A DNA stretch of 64,000 nt. It comes from JACVRM01 sp963839815 (GTDB taxonomy: Bacteria; Actinomycetota; Thermoleophilia; Gaiellales; Gaiellaceae). This document shows positions 52,720-60,165 of the stretch, piece after piece. A program made the position numbers and the translations under genes. How positions within the stretch are numbered: the first letter of the stretch is position 1; each line of letters begins with the position of its first letter. Under the pieces are notes generated by a model that searched no databases, had not been told where the DNA came from, and saw only the letters and a program-made list of their open reading frames with translations. The stretch is from the NCBI GenBank assembly GCA_963839815.1, contig CAWIWF010000006.1, forward strand, positions 1,054,001 to 1,118,000, given 5' to 3'.

Positions 52720-53205
52720 GTGCATCTCTCTCGTGGTGTGATCGACGAGCAGGCGCTGGAACAGCCGTACCGCGAGCGTTACGTCGGGTACTGCAATGCG
52801 CTAGCGACGATCACCGGCAGCGCGGAGTCAGCACGTGACGCCGTGCACGAGGGATTCGCGCGGGCGTTGCGGTCGCGATCGCAGTTTCGTGGGGGCTCGC
52901 TTGCGGCGTGGGTGTGGAAGATCAGCGTGAACGCCGCGCACGAGCAGCGGCGCCGCGAGCGGAACACCACGAACGGCTCGGTCGGTGTCGCGCCGCTGGA
53001 TCCGGACCGCCGTCCGCACGTCGCAGACGCAATCAGGCAGCTGCCGCCCCAGCGCCGGTTGGTGGTGTTCCTTCGCTACTTCGCGGGGTTCTCGTACAGC
53101 GAGATCGCGGAGGCGTTGGAGATCAGCGAGGGCACCGTCGCAGCCACCCTGTCGGAGGCGCGTGCTGCACTGAGAGAGCAACTCGAAGGGAGTCGACGTG
53201 AGTGA
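52720..53205 (+). CDS. ECF RNA polymerase sigma factor (second)
   Basis: 161 residues from GTG 52720. Region 2: YRERYVGYCNALATITGSAESARDAVHEGFARAL...SLAAWVWKISVNAAHEQRRR. Region 4: AIRQLPPQRRLVVFLRYFAGFSYSEIAEALEISEGTVAATLSEARAALREQL with a clear helix-turn-helix. It overlaps the next gene by eight bases, giving a sigma plus membrane-protein pair like the one at 33-34.8 kb but unrelated in detail. Confidence 0.9.
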   Translation: MHLSRGVIDEQALEQPYRERYVGYCNALATITGSAESARDAVHEGFARALRSRSQFRGGSLAAWVWKISVNAAHEQRRRERNTTNGSVGVAPLDPDRRPHVADAIRQLPPQRRLVVFLRYFAGFSYSEIAEALEISEGTVAATLSEARAALREQLEGSRRE

Positions 53206-53963
53206 CGTGTTGGCAGACGAGGTTCGCCGTCTCAGCGTGAGTTTCGAAGACGCTGACTGGGATGACGTCCGAAGGCGAGCGGGTCTTCGAGCATCGCGTC
53301 CGACTACTACACGGAGTGGTCGTGGCGCTCGGCGCGGCATGTTGGTCGCGGTCGTCGTGGTCGCGCTTGCGGTGCCCGCGCTCGCGCTCAGCGGGCGGCT
53401 CGACTCGCTCTTCAGCTTCTCCACGGAGGGAACCGAGGTCGATCCCCACACTCTGGCGCTGGGGACCGCCTCCGCGCTCGCGGACGTCGAGGCGACCAAC
53501 ACTGTGCGCCTGCTCACGATCCGCGATGGCGTGGCGTTTTACCTGGCCAGGACGCCTGAAGGTCGGCTCTGCCCATTCACAGGGCCTGCCAACCAGCCAC
53601 GTCCTTCCTTCTCCGAGTTCGGATGCCTGGAGCCCGAAAGCCTCGGCTGACTTTCCGTCGCCCGGTCATCCAGTCATCGACCTGTCGCCGCTCTCCAGTT
53701 CGCTCGCCGACCCAGGCGTCTACGTGTCACAACTCAAAGGGTTCGCCGCCGACGGCGTCAAGACGGTCGAGGTCATCGGCCTCAACGGCGATGTCCTCGC
53801 ATCCGCGCCCGTGATCGACAACGTCTACCTCGCGGGTCATGTACCCCCGCAAGGAGGCACCGCCGATCGCATCGGGCCCGGCTCGGCACTCGTCGCGAAA
53901 GACCACGATGGCAACACCGTGTGGGAGCGGGCGTTGGAGCCAGAGCCCGGCCCGCCGGGGTGA
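53198..53963 (+). CDS. Membrane protein coupled to ECF sigma, putative anti-sigma (one frame disruption)
   Basis: The cytoplasmic N-terminus (DEVRRLSVSFEDADWDDVRRRAG) is followed by one transmembrane helix (GMLVAVVVVALAVPALALSG). The exported part has VRLLTIRDGVAFYLARTPEGRLCPFTG, then in another frame DLSPLSSSLADPGVYVSQLKGFAADGVKTVEVIGLNGDVLASAPVIDNVYLAG. One extra A near 53640 (GAAAGCC) explains the break. About 254 residues are expected. The anti-sigma role is inferred from position and topology. Confidence 0.65.
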
Positions 53964-54097
53964 GTACAGCCGCCGAGCGTATCCCCCCGGGGTCGGTAAA
54001 CACAACGGGTTGCGGGGCGGCCAAGCAGCCTGACCGGCGCTTTCATCAAAGAAATCCCGCCGAACTACATATTGATCGAAACGACGATTGAACGGCT

Positions 54098-54556
54098 TCA
54101 GCAAGCGTCCTGAAGGCGACTGATCACCGCTTCTACACGCCTTGTGATCACCGGGTCTCGCCTGGCATAGAGCGGACTGACGAGCACGTTGCATATGCGT
54201 CTCGCTCGCTGCGGCGCCATGAAGTGCTCCGCAACAACGCTCGGGATCGGGAGGTCGCCCCACCACGGCTCGGCTCGTCGATCGACCGCAAGCTGGTGCC
54301 GTGCATCGATCACAGACTCGTACCGACGGATGACAATGATTTGATCGACCCGCTCCCCAGGTTCGCTGAAGATCACGTCGGTCACGCCGTGGGCCGACGG
54401 GCCAAACGCATGCACGGGGTGGGCGTTTGGGAAGCCTGCGGCGCGAAGGGCTTGTAACGCTTCTGAGGTGTCGATCGGGTCGCGGTCACCGCTGCAAGCA
54501 CTCGCGCCCAACACCATGACGAGCACGGAAGTCGCCGGGAGGAGATGTCGTCTCAC
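54098..54556 (-). CDS. Lipoprotein of unknown function
   Basis: 152 residues from GTG 54556. Signal LLPATSVLVMVLGASAC with lipobox LGASAC. The mature part has SEALQALRAAGFPNAHPVHAFGPSAHGVTDVIFSEPGERVDQIIVIRRYESVIDARHQL. No catalytic motif or named domain is seen. Codon use is less GC-biased than most neighbours, in keeping with an accessory stretch. Confidence 0.65.
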   Translation of the reverse strand: MRRHLLPATSVLVMVLGASACSGDRDPIDTSEALQALRAAGFPNAHPVHAFGPSAHGVTDVIFSEPGERVDQIIVIRRYESVIDARHQLAVDRRAEPWWGDLPIPSVVAEHFMAPQRARRICNVLVSPLYARRDPVITRRVEAVISRLQDAC

Positions 54557-54589
54557 GTGTGGTCCGACCTCACGCGCAAGGTATCTCGA

Positions 54590-54882
54590 ATGAACACCAC
54601 CGGCACACCCCGCAACCTGGTCCCCGCCACCACCGGCAACACCAACGCGGTGCGCCACGGCGTGCTCCCCCACGAGCAGGGGCTGCCTCTTGCTCGTCGG
54701 CTGCTAGCGGAGGGATTGGAGCGCGAACAAGAGCGCACAAGCTCCTGAACGAGCCAGCGGACTTGCCGTCGTTCACCTTCCGAGAGCACCTGGGGTTTAC
54801 CCTGGCCGTACTTGGCCTCCCTCATCTTGCTCTCACTGGGGCCGCGTTCCTTCTCTGGGAACTCGTGACCTGGCTGACGTGA
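54590..54882 (+). CDS. Small protein pair or one frameshifted small protein
   Basis: ATG 54590 opens 52 residues (NTTGTPRNLVPATTGNTNAVRHGVL...) with a GNTNAVRHG block seen at the N-terminus of phage small-terminase-like and other mobile proteins; it stops at 54748. A second frame continues HKLLNEPADLPSFTFREHLGFTLAVLGLPHLALTGAAFLLWELVTWLT to 54882, with one transmembrane-like helix. A single indel near 54720 would join them. It is not assignable; possibly a remnant. Confidence 0.35.
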
Positions 54883-54925
54883 TGAGTGACGACCGCCGCG
54901 CCGTGACGACCGCCAGGAGATGAGA

Positions 54926-55318
54926 ATGAGCTCGTACACCGGCGGTTGCCTGTGCGGCAGCGTCCGAGTCGTGGCTTCGGGGCCGCCATACCGGGTCGGC
55001 CTCTGCCACTGCCTCGACTGCCGCAAGCACCATGGAGCCCTCTTTGGCGCCTCCGCGGTGTTCCCCGAGGACGCGGTGACGATCGAGGGCGAGACACGCG
55101 ACTACGCGGGGCGGCACTTCTGTCCCCGCTGCGGCTCGTCCGTCTTCGCCCGCAGCGCGGACGAGGTCGAGGTGAGCCTCGGATCCCTGGACGCGCCCGA
55201 CCAGCTGCGGCCGACCTACGAGCTCTGGACCGTCCGCCGGGAGTCCTGGCTGCCGCCGTTTCCGCTCACGCGGCGCTACGACCGCGACCGTGACACCACG
55301 GATCGCGCCGAGGAGTAG
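54926..55318 (+). CDS. GFA-family (Mss4-like) zinc protein
   Basis: 130 residues from ATG 54926, six bases after AGGAG. Zinc and substrate cysteines: GGCLCGSVR, LCHCLDCRKHHGA and FCPRCGSSVFAR, the pattern of glutathione-dependent formaldehyde-activating enzyme relatives. Most such proteins are not confirmed enzymes, so only the fold and zinc site are secure. Confidence 0.88.
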   Translation: MSSYTGGCLCGSVRVVASGPPYRVGLCHCLDCRKHHGALFGASAVFPEDAVTIEGETRDYAGRHFCPRCGSSVFARSADEVEVSLGSLDAPDQLRPTYELWTVRRESWLPPFPLTRRYDRDRDTTDRAEE

Positions 55319-55377
55319 ACGGCGGCGAAGGCGCCGTTTGTTCCTGGGACTACAGGCTCGGCAGGCGGCGAGGCCGG

Positions 55378-55774
55378 CTAGCGCAGCGAGTCGATCGGGG
55401 CGACCTCGACCAGCTCGGCGGCTCGGCGGGCCAGCTCCTCGTCGAGCGCGACCAGCGCGTCAGCCTGCAGCTTCGTGAGCGCGATGTACTCGGCGTCATA
55501 GGTCGACGCCCAGCCGAGCTGGTCGGCGACCTGCCACGCCACGCGCCGCAGGACGGCGTCGCCCAGCAGCCGCATCTTCATCGCCTGGAGACGCGCGAGG
55601 CGCTCCTGTGCGACCTCGGCGTCGAGCTCGCCGCGGTGAACGGCCTCGTGCATCAGCGAGAGGGCTTGCGACCGGATCAGCGTCGGCGCCAGCAGCTCGT
55701 GACTCGCGGACACCTCGCACTCCCTCGCTCGCGAGGTGCAGGGCAGCCTTGGCGTCGACGACGAACCTGGTCAC
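55378..55774 (-). CDS. PIN-domain protein without a visible antitoxin (one frame disruption)
   Basis: GTG after GGAGG. N-terminus TRFVVDAKAALHLASEG (catalytic Asp), then in another frame VSASHELLAPTLIRSQALSLMHEAVHRGELDAEVAQERL and LGWASTYDAEYIALTKLQADALVALDEELARRA (Asp/Glu-rich active site). One extra base near 55722 separates them. It is VapC-like, about 131 residues. No antitoxin gene is recognisable upstream; the 69 bases before it lead to tRNA-Ser(GGA). Confidence 0.8.
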
Positions 55775-55843
55775 GCACGACCTCCGGATCGGGGACGGGT
55801 CGACAGTAACCGGCGCCGGCACGCGGCTACCATGCTCCGGCCC

Positions 55844-55932
55844 GGAGAGGTGTCCGAGCGGCCTAAGGAGCGCGACTGGAAATCGCGTACCTGCTGAAAG
55901 GTGGGTCGCGGGTTCAAATCCCGCCCTCTCCG
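55844..55932 (+). tRNA. tRNA-Ser (anticodon GGA)
   Basis: Acceptor GGAGAGG/CCTCTCC, anticodon loop CTGGAAA, long variable arm (TACCTGCTGAAAGGTG), T-arm GGGTTCAAATCCC, discriminator G, no CCA. TACCAT lies ten bases upstream. Confidence 0.95.
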
Positions 55933-55940
55933 CTCGCTCG

Positions 55941-55963
55941 CCCGCGACGCTGCGCGTCGCGGG
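55941..55963 (+). terminator. Terminator of tRNA-Ser(GGA)
   Basis: Stem CCCGCGACGC / GCGTCGCGGG with loop TGC, the same stem as after tRNA-Ser(GCT). Confidence 0.7.
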
Positions 55964-55967
55964 CTTG

Positions 55968-56220
55968 CTCGCTTCACGGGGGAAACCCGGTTTCCCCCGT
56001 GGGCCCCCTCGTTGGAGTGACGCGCCGCGCGCCGTGACTGCGCCGGGCTCAGCCCGGCTCCGTCGATTGGTGGCTGGCGTCGCGGCGCACAGGAGTGTCG
56101 AGACGGTGAGGGACGAAGCCAGAGCCGCGTTGTTACTGCGCCGGGCTAGCCCGGGTCCGTCGATGGGTGGCTGCCGAGCGACGACCTGGACTGTCGAGGC
56201 TCGATGCCGGATCGAGCTCG
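55968..56220. repeat. 27-bp palindrome element (copy 3) and a 98-bp imperfect direct repeat
   Basis: The palindrome element matches the copy at 45148 base for base over most of 58 bases. It is followed by two imperfect copies, about 98 bases apart, of a unit starting ACTGCGCCGGGCT and containing CCCGG(C/G)TCCGTCGAT and TGTCGAG. No gene is seen in this gap. Confidence 0.7.
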
Positions 56221-56511
56221 CTAGTCCTGGACTCTGGCGATCAGGTCGCCTCGGCGAAGGATCTTGGAGGCTGTGCCGCCCAGGCGCACGTCGTAGCCGG
56301 CGCCTTTCGGGAACAGCACCTTGTCGCCCGGCTCGACGCCGCCGGCGTCCGCGCCGACCGCGGTGACGATCCCGCTGCGGCAGCCTGCCTCCGAGGACGC
56401 CGGGATGATCAGGCCGGCGCGCGTCTCGGTCTCCTCGTCGACCGGCTCGACGACCACGAAGTCGTCCAGCGGTTCCAGCGAGATCGCGACCGGCTGTGGC
56501 TCGTCCAGCAC
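56221..56511 (-). CDS. GroES-like co-chaperonin
   Basis: 96 residues from GTG 56511. LEPLDDFVVVEPVDEETETRAGLIIPASSEAGCRSGIVTAVG and GVEPGDKVLFPKGAGYDVRLGGTASKILRRGDLIARVQD follow the GroES beta-barrel, with a mobile-loop region TETRAGLIIPASS. It has no adjacent groEL. It should form heptameric lids for GroEL. A TATCCT hexamer seven bases upstream supports the GTG; a longer start from 56535 would remove the promoter spacing. Confidence 0.85.
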   Translation of the reverse strand: MLDEPQPVAISLEPLDDFVVVEPVDEETETRAGLIIPASSEAGCRSGIVTAVGADAGGVEPGDKVLFPKGAGYDVRLGGTASKILRRGDLIARVQD

Positions 56512-56518
56512 CCTTCCG

Positions 56519-56526
56519 AGGATACT
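56519..56526. promoter_or_regulatory. Overlapping divergent -10 elements (groES / ligD-type polymerase)
   Basis: The octamer AGGATACT reads TATCCT toward groES (seven bases to its GTG) and GATACT toward the polymerase gene (eight bases to its ATG). The two start codons are only 23 bases apart, so the genes cannot be transcribed from this site at the same time. Confidence 0.55.
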
Positions 56527-56534
56527 TCGCGGCA

Positions 56535-57552
56535 ATGGCCGCAGAAGCTGTCGAGCTCGAGGTCGGCGATCGGATCGTTCGCGTCACCAACCCGGACAAG
56601 GTCTACTTCCGCACCGCCGGGCTGACGAAGCTCGATCACGTGCAGTACTACCTCGCGGTCGCCGACGGCATCGTGCGCGCGCTCTACGAGCGGCCGACCC
56701 AGCTCAAGCGCCACCCGGACGGCGCCGAGGGCGAGGCGATCTACCAGAAGCGCGTCCCCAAGCATGCGCCCGACTGGATCGAGACCGCGCGCGTCACCTT
56801 CCCCTCCGGGCGCCACGCGGACGAGCTCTGCGTCGACCGAGGTGGCGCAGGTGGCCTGGGCGGCGAACCTCGGCACCATCGACTTCCACCCGTGGCCGTC
56901 GCGGCGCGCCGACGTCGAGCACCCGGACGAGCTGCGCATCGACGTCGACCCGCAGCCCGGCACCGAGTTCGCGCGACGCCAAGCGCGTTGCGGCCTGCGT
57001 GCAGCGAGGTGCTCGCGGACATCGGCTACACCGGCTGGCCGAAGACGTCGGGCAACCGGGGCATCCACGTCGCCTGCCGGATCGAGCCGCAGTGGGGCTT
57101 CCGCGTCGTGCGGCGCTGCGCGCTCGCGTTCGCGCGCGAGGTCGAGCGGCGGCTGCCCGAGCTCGTCACGACGGCGTGGTGGAAGGAGGAGCGCGGCGAG
57201 CGGGTCTTCATCGACTACAACCAGAACGCGCGCGACCGGACGATCGCGTCGGCGTACTCGGTGCGCGCGCGGTCCGACGCGACCGTGTCGGCGCCGGTGA
57301 CGCTGGGACGAGCTGCCCGACGTCGAGACGGAGGACTTCACGATCCCGACGATGCGAGAGCGCTTCGACCGGCTCGGCGACGTGCAGGCTGGCATCGACG
57401 ACGCGGTCTGCGACCTGCGCGTCCTGCTCGAGTTGGTCGAGCGCGAGGAGGCGGAGGGCGTGGGGGAGGCGCCGTACCCGCCGAACTTCCCCAAGATGCC
57501 CGGCGAGCCGCCGCGCGTGCAGCCCTCGCGGGCGAAGAAGCGTCCGGGCTGA
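56535..57552 (+). CDS. LigD-type NHEJ polymerase/primase domain protein (about four frame disruptions)
   Basis: Polymerase domain of the archaeo-eukaryotic primase superfamily: VRVTNPDKVYFRTAGLTKLDHVQYYLAVADGIVRAL, QKRVPKHAPDWIETARV, the catalytic ELRIDVDPQPGT (Asp-x-Asp), WPKTSGNRGIHVACRI, VFIDYNQNARDRTIASAYSVRA and the C-terminal DFTIPTMRERF. Breaks near 56831, 56972, 57002 and 57303 are each repaired by one base. It adds nucleotides at double-strand break ends with Ku and a ligase. It stands alone here: the ligase is a separate gene at 59.1-60.1 kb, and no Ku gene is in the window. About 338 residues are expected. Confidence 0.87.
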
Positions 57553-57600
57553 TGTAAAGCAGGCTTGACATCGCTCTGGTGTCAAGCTAGCTTTACATCG
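57551..57600 (+). promoter_or_regulatory. Promoter and palindromic operator of the XRE gene
   Basis: GATGTAAAGC...GCTTTACATC outside and GCTTGACA...TGTCAAGC inside form a 20-bp-arm inverted repeat over 50 bases. TTGACA (57567-57572), a 17-base spacer and TAGCTT give a textbook promoter inside the palindrome, so a dimeric XRE protein bound here would block it. The arms could also serve as terminator of the polymerase gene. Confidence 0.7.
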
Positions 57601-57602
57601 GC

Positions 57603-57803
57603 ATGAAGAACGACGTCCGCGAGCTGCGCACCGCGCGAGGGTTCTCCCAGGCGGAGCTGGCCGCGGCTGTCGACGTCTCGAGGCAGACGATCAACGCGAT
57701 CGAGACCGGGCGCTACACGCCGTCGCTGCCGCTGGCCTTCGAGCTGGCGCGGTTCTTCGGCACAACCATCGAGGAGGTGTTTCACCCGAATGGCGATCAC
57801 TAG
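57603..57803 (+). CDS. Small XRE-family transcriptional regulator
   Basis: 66 residues that are little more than a helix-turn-helix: ELRTARGFSQAELAAAVDVSRQTINAIETGRYTPSLPLAFELARFFGTTIEEVFHP. This is the stand-alone HTH type commonly paired with a small membrane protein. It overlaps the next gene by 14 bases. The palindrome upstream suggests self-repression. Its promoter has both -35 and -10 boxes, unlike the leaderless genes around it. Confidence 0.93.
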   Translation: MKNDVRELRTARGFSQAELAAAVDVSRQTINAIETGRYTPSLPLAFELARFFGTTIEEVFHPNGDH

Positions 57804-58173
57804 GAGCAAATGGTTCCTCCCGGCGTTTTGCGTGGCGGCGGGCGCGGTGTCCGCGGTCGCGTTCCTGATCGGCGACGACCGGGAGAACGCGATCGGCGTG
57901 TTCGTGGCGCTGTCCGTGTTTGGCGGGCTCGTCCTGCTCGGCGGCCGCTTCGACCTCGTCCGCGGCCTGCGCGGCGACGGGCGCGACGAGTACTGGGCGC
58001 GGATCGACATCCACGCGACGGCGCTCGCCGGGCATGTCCTCATCGCCCTGATCCTCGGTCTGTGCATCTGGGAGTGGTCACACGGCCGCGACGGCACGCC
58101 TTACGTGTGGCTCGGCGGTGCGGCCGGGGTCGCGTACCTCGTCTCCGTCGGGTTGCTGCGTTGGCGGTCGTGA
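57790..58173 (+). CDS. Four-helix membrane protein paired with the XRE regulator
   Basis: 127 residues with four hydrophobic segments (about 9-27, 34-51, 75-93, 106-122) and a charged loop DLVRGLRGDGRDEYWARIDIHAT. The partnership of a 60-70 residue XRE protein and a small membrane protein (DUF2178-like) recurs in bacteria; the function is unknown. It is co-translated with the regulator. Confidence 0.75.
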   Translation: MAITRSKWFLPAFCVAAGAVSAVAFLIGDDRENAIGVFVALSVFGGLVLLGGRFDLVRGLRGDGRDEYWARIDIHATALAGHVLIALILGLCIWEWSHGRDGTPYVWLGGAAGVAYLVSVGLLRWRS

Positions 58174-58235
58174 GCAGGTCGCGGGTACCAGGCACGGCTC
58201 TCGCGATCCCGTGCCCGCTCGCACTTGGCACCGAA

Positions 58236-58280
58236 CTGGCACAGATTCGGCACAGACACGCGCGCCTTCTTTCGGTAGCG
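58236..58280. repeat. Dispersed CGGCACAGACACGCGCGCC motif (copy 2)
   Basis: GGCACAGATTCGGCACAGACACGCGCGCC followed by GGTAGCGT; compare 7438 and 62359. It lies in the 210-base convergent gap after the membrane-protein gene, which has no gene. Confidence 0.5.
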
Positions 58281-58383
58281 TCGACCGCCGAGGGCGGCGG
58301 GATCGGCTCCCCACCCTGGGCGGGGCGCGCGCGCGTCTATCTAAGGCGCCGCGCGGCCGCGCACGCGTCGCTGCGCCCGCCGG

Positions 58384-59114
58384 TCAGCCGGCCTTGTCGA
58401 GCACTGCCACGTAGATGCCGGCCTCGCCCTCGACAGGCGATGCACCTGCCAGCCGGTGCCGTCGACGAGCTCGCGCAACTCGTCCGGCGACACGATCAGG
58501 TAGTCGAACCACGGGGTCGCCAGTGAGCGATGGCGCACGCGCAGGCGCAGCTGGCCGCCCATACGCCCGCGCGACCGGTTGCGCTCGTGGTAGGCGAGGT
58601 GGCCCGGGTCGTCGGTCGCGTAGGCATCGCGCGTCTCGGCGACGATGCGGCCGCGCTCCGACGTGAGCTCCCGCAGGCGGGCGAGCATCGAGCGGGCCCG
58701 GCGCTGCCCCGCGAAGAGCCCGAAGTTGTTCCCCCACATGACGACCGTGTCGAAGGTGCCGAGCTCGGCTCCGACCTCCTCGAACGCGCAGACCCGTGCA
58801 TCGCGAACGCCGCGCCGGCGGCACACCTCGACCGCGCCGGGCGAGACGTCGATGGCGACGACGTCGTGCGCGCGCTCCTGGAGGTGGAGGGAGACTCGCC
58901 CGGCTCCTGCCCCGACGTCGAGCACCCGGCCCCGCACGAACCGCATCGCCCGGCGCTGGTGTGCAGGCCAGCGCCGAAACGGCGCGAAGTAGACGCCTGG
59001 GCCGTCCGTTGCCTCGATGAAGCCGTCGTCGCGTTCGACGATCTCCTGCACGCGAGCCTTGCCCTCGAGGTGGCCGAGGAGGATGGCGCCGTACGCGTCC
59101 TCGTCCGGTTTCAT
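58384..59114 (-). CDS. SAM-dependent methyltransferase (one frame disruption at the C-terminus)
   Basis: About 243 residues. MKPDEDAYGAILLGHLEGKARVQEIVERDDGFIEA precedes motif I GRVLDVGAGAGRVSLHLQ, then VVAIDVSPGAVEVCRRRGV and FDTVVMWGNNFGLFAG. The end VEGEAGIYVAVLDKAG is in another frame; one base is lost near 58437 (CTGGTC or TCC context). The start overlaps the ligase stop (ATGA). Its substrate is unknown, and the link to the ligase is positional only. Confidence 0.82.
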
Positions 59115-60119
59115 CCCGCGAGGAGCGACTCGAAGGTCGGGTCGTTCGGGTTGCGCGGCGGCCGTACCTCGCGCCACGTGCAGTCGGCCGGGTCCTTGTC
59201 GTCGCGGAAGCGGAGCAGCCGCGTGCCGTGGCGGAACCGGCTGCCCTGCACCTTGTCGTACCGCACCTCGGCGACCAACTCCGGCCGCAGCGGCGCTCTC
59301 CTCCAGCTCGCCCGATCCCCCAGCGGTTCGGCTCCGAGAAGCGCCGCTCGGGTGCGTCCTTCAGCAGGGGCTGGACGCGGGCCAGGATCTCGTCGTGCCG
59401 CTTCGCGCCGACCGCGGCCGAGCCGACGTAGTCGATCTCGCCGTTGTCGCGATAGAGGCCGAGCAGCAGGGTCGCGAGGTGTGACGGGCTCGCCTTCCAG
59501 CGGACGCCGACGACGACGCAGTCCGCCGTCTTGTGCGGCTTGACCTTCGCGACCGCGTCGCGCGCTCCGGGCGGTAGGGGCGGTCGACCCGCTTGGCGAT
59601 GACGCCGTCCAGCCCCGCCGCTTCGAACGTGTCGAGCCAGCCGCGTGCTCGCTCGGGGTCGCGCGTGCAGGGCGACAGCCGGAAGCCCTTCGCGACGCCC
59701 TCGAGCTCCTTTCGCCGCGCCTCGAGCGGCTGCTCGTGCAGGGGCTCGCCGTCCCAGAGCAGCACGTCGAAGACGATGAACTCTGCCGGGATCTCGCCGG
59801 CCAGCTTGCGGATCCGGCTCTCGGCGGGATGGAGCCGAGTCTGCATCGAGTCGAAGTCGAGCACGCCGTCGCGCGCGATTACGATCTCGCCGTCCAGCGC
59901 CGAGTGGGCCGGTAGCAACTCGCCGAGCGGACGGAGCTCCGGGAAGTAGCGAAGGAGGGGCCGCTCCTTGCGCGACCAGAGCGCCAGCTCGCCGCCGTCG
60001 TTCTCGAGCACGCCGCGAAAGCCGTCCCACTTCGGCTCGTACTGCCACCCGTCGCCCTCCGGCAGCTCCGAGACGAGCTCGGCCTCCATCGGCGGGAACG
60101 GCACGTTCGGCCCCGGCAT
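59111..60119 (-). CDS. ATP-dependent DNA ligase, LigD-ligase/LigC type (two frame disruptions)
   Basis: Nucleotidyltransferase motif I QYEPKWDGFRGV (Lys takes AMP), motif III-like SALDGEIVI and EFIVFDVLLWDGEPL, motif IV GLDGVIAKRVDRPYRPG, motif V KVKPHKTADCVVVG and the OB domain LLLGLYRDNGEIDYVGSAAVGAKRHDEIL. The C-terminus VRYDKVQGSRFRHGTRLLRFRDDKDPADC...NDPTFESLLAG is in a third frame. Breaks near 59572 and 59310 are each a lost G in a G-run. It should seal breaks in NHEJ with the polymerase encoded 2.5 kb away. About 336 residues are expected. Confidence 0.9.
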
Positions 60120-60165
60120 CAGCCGGCGTGGTTTCGATCGGCCATCTCGCGAAAGGCTAGTGGTG

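Noticed and set aside
51716..56025. Integrated element with att sites at tRNA-Ser(CGA)
   Set aside because: I found no direct repeat of the tRNA 3' end downstream and no integrase gene in the stretch, so only a general accessory region is claimed.
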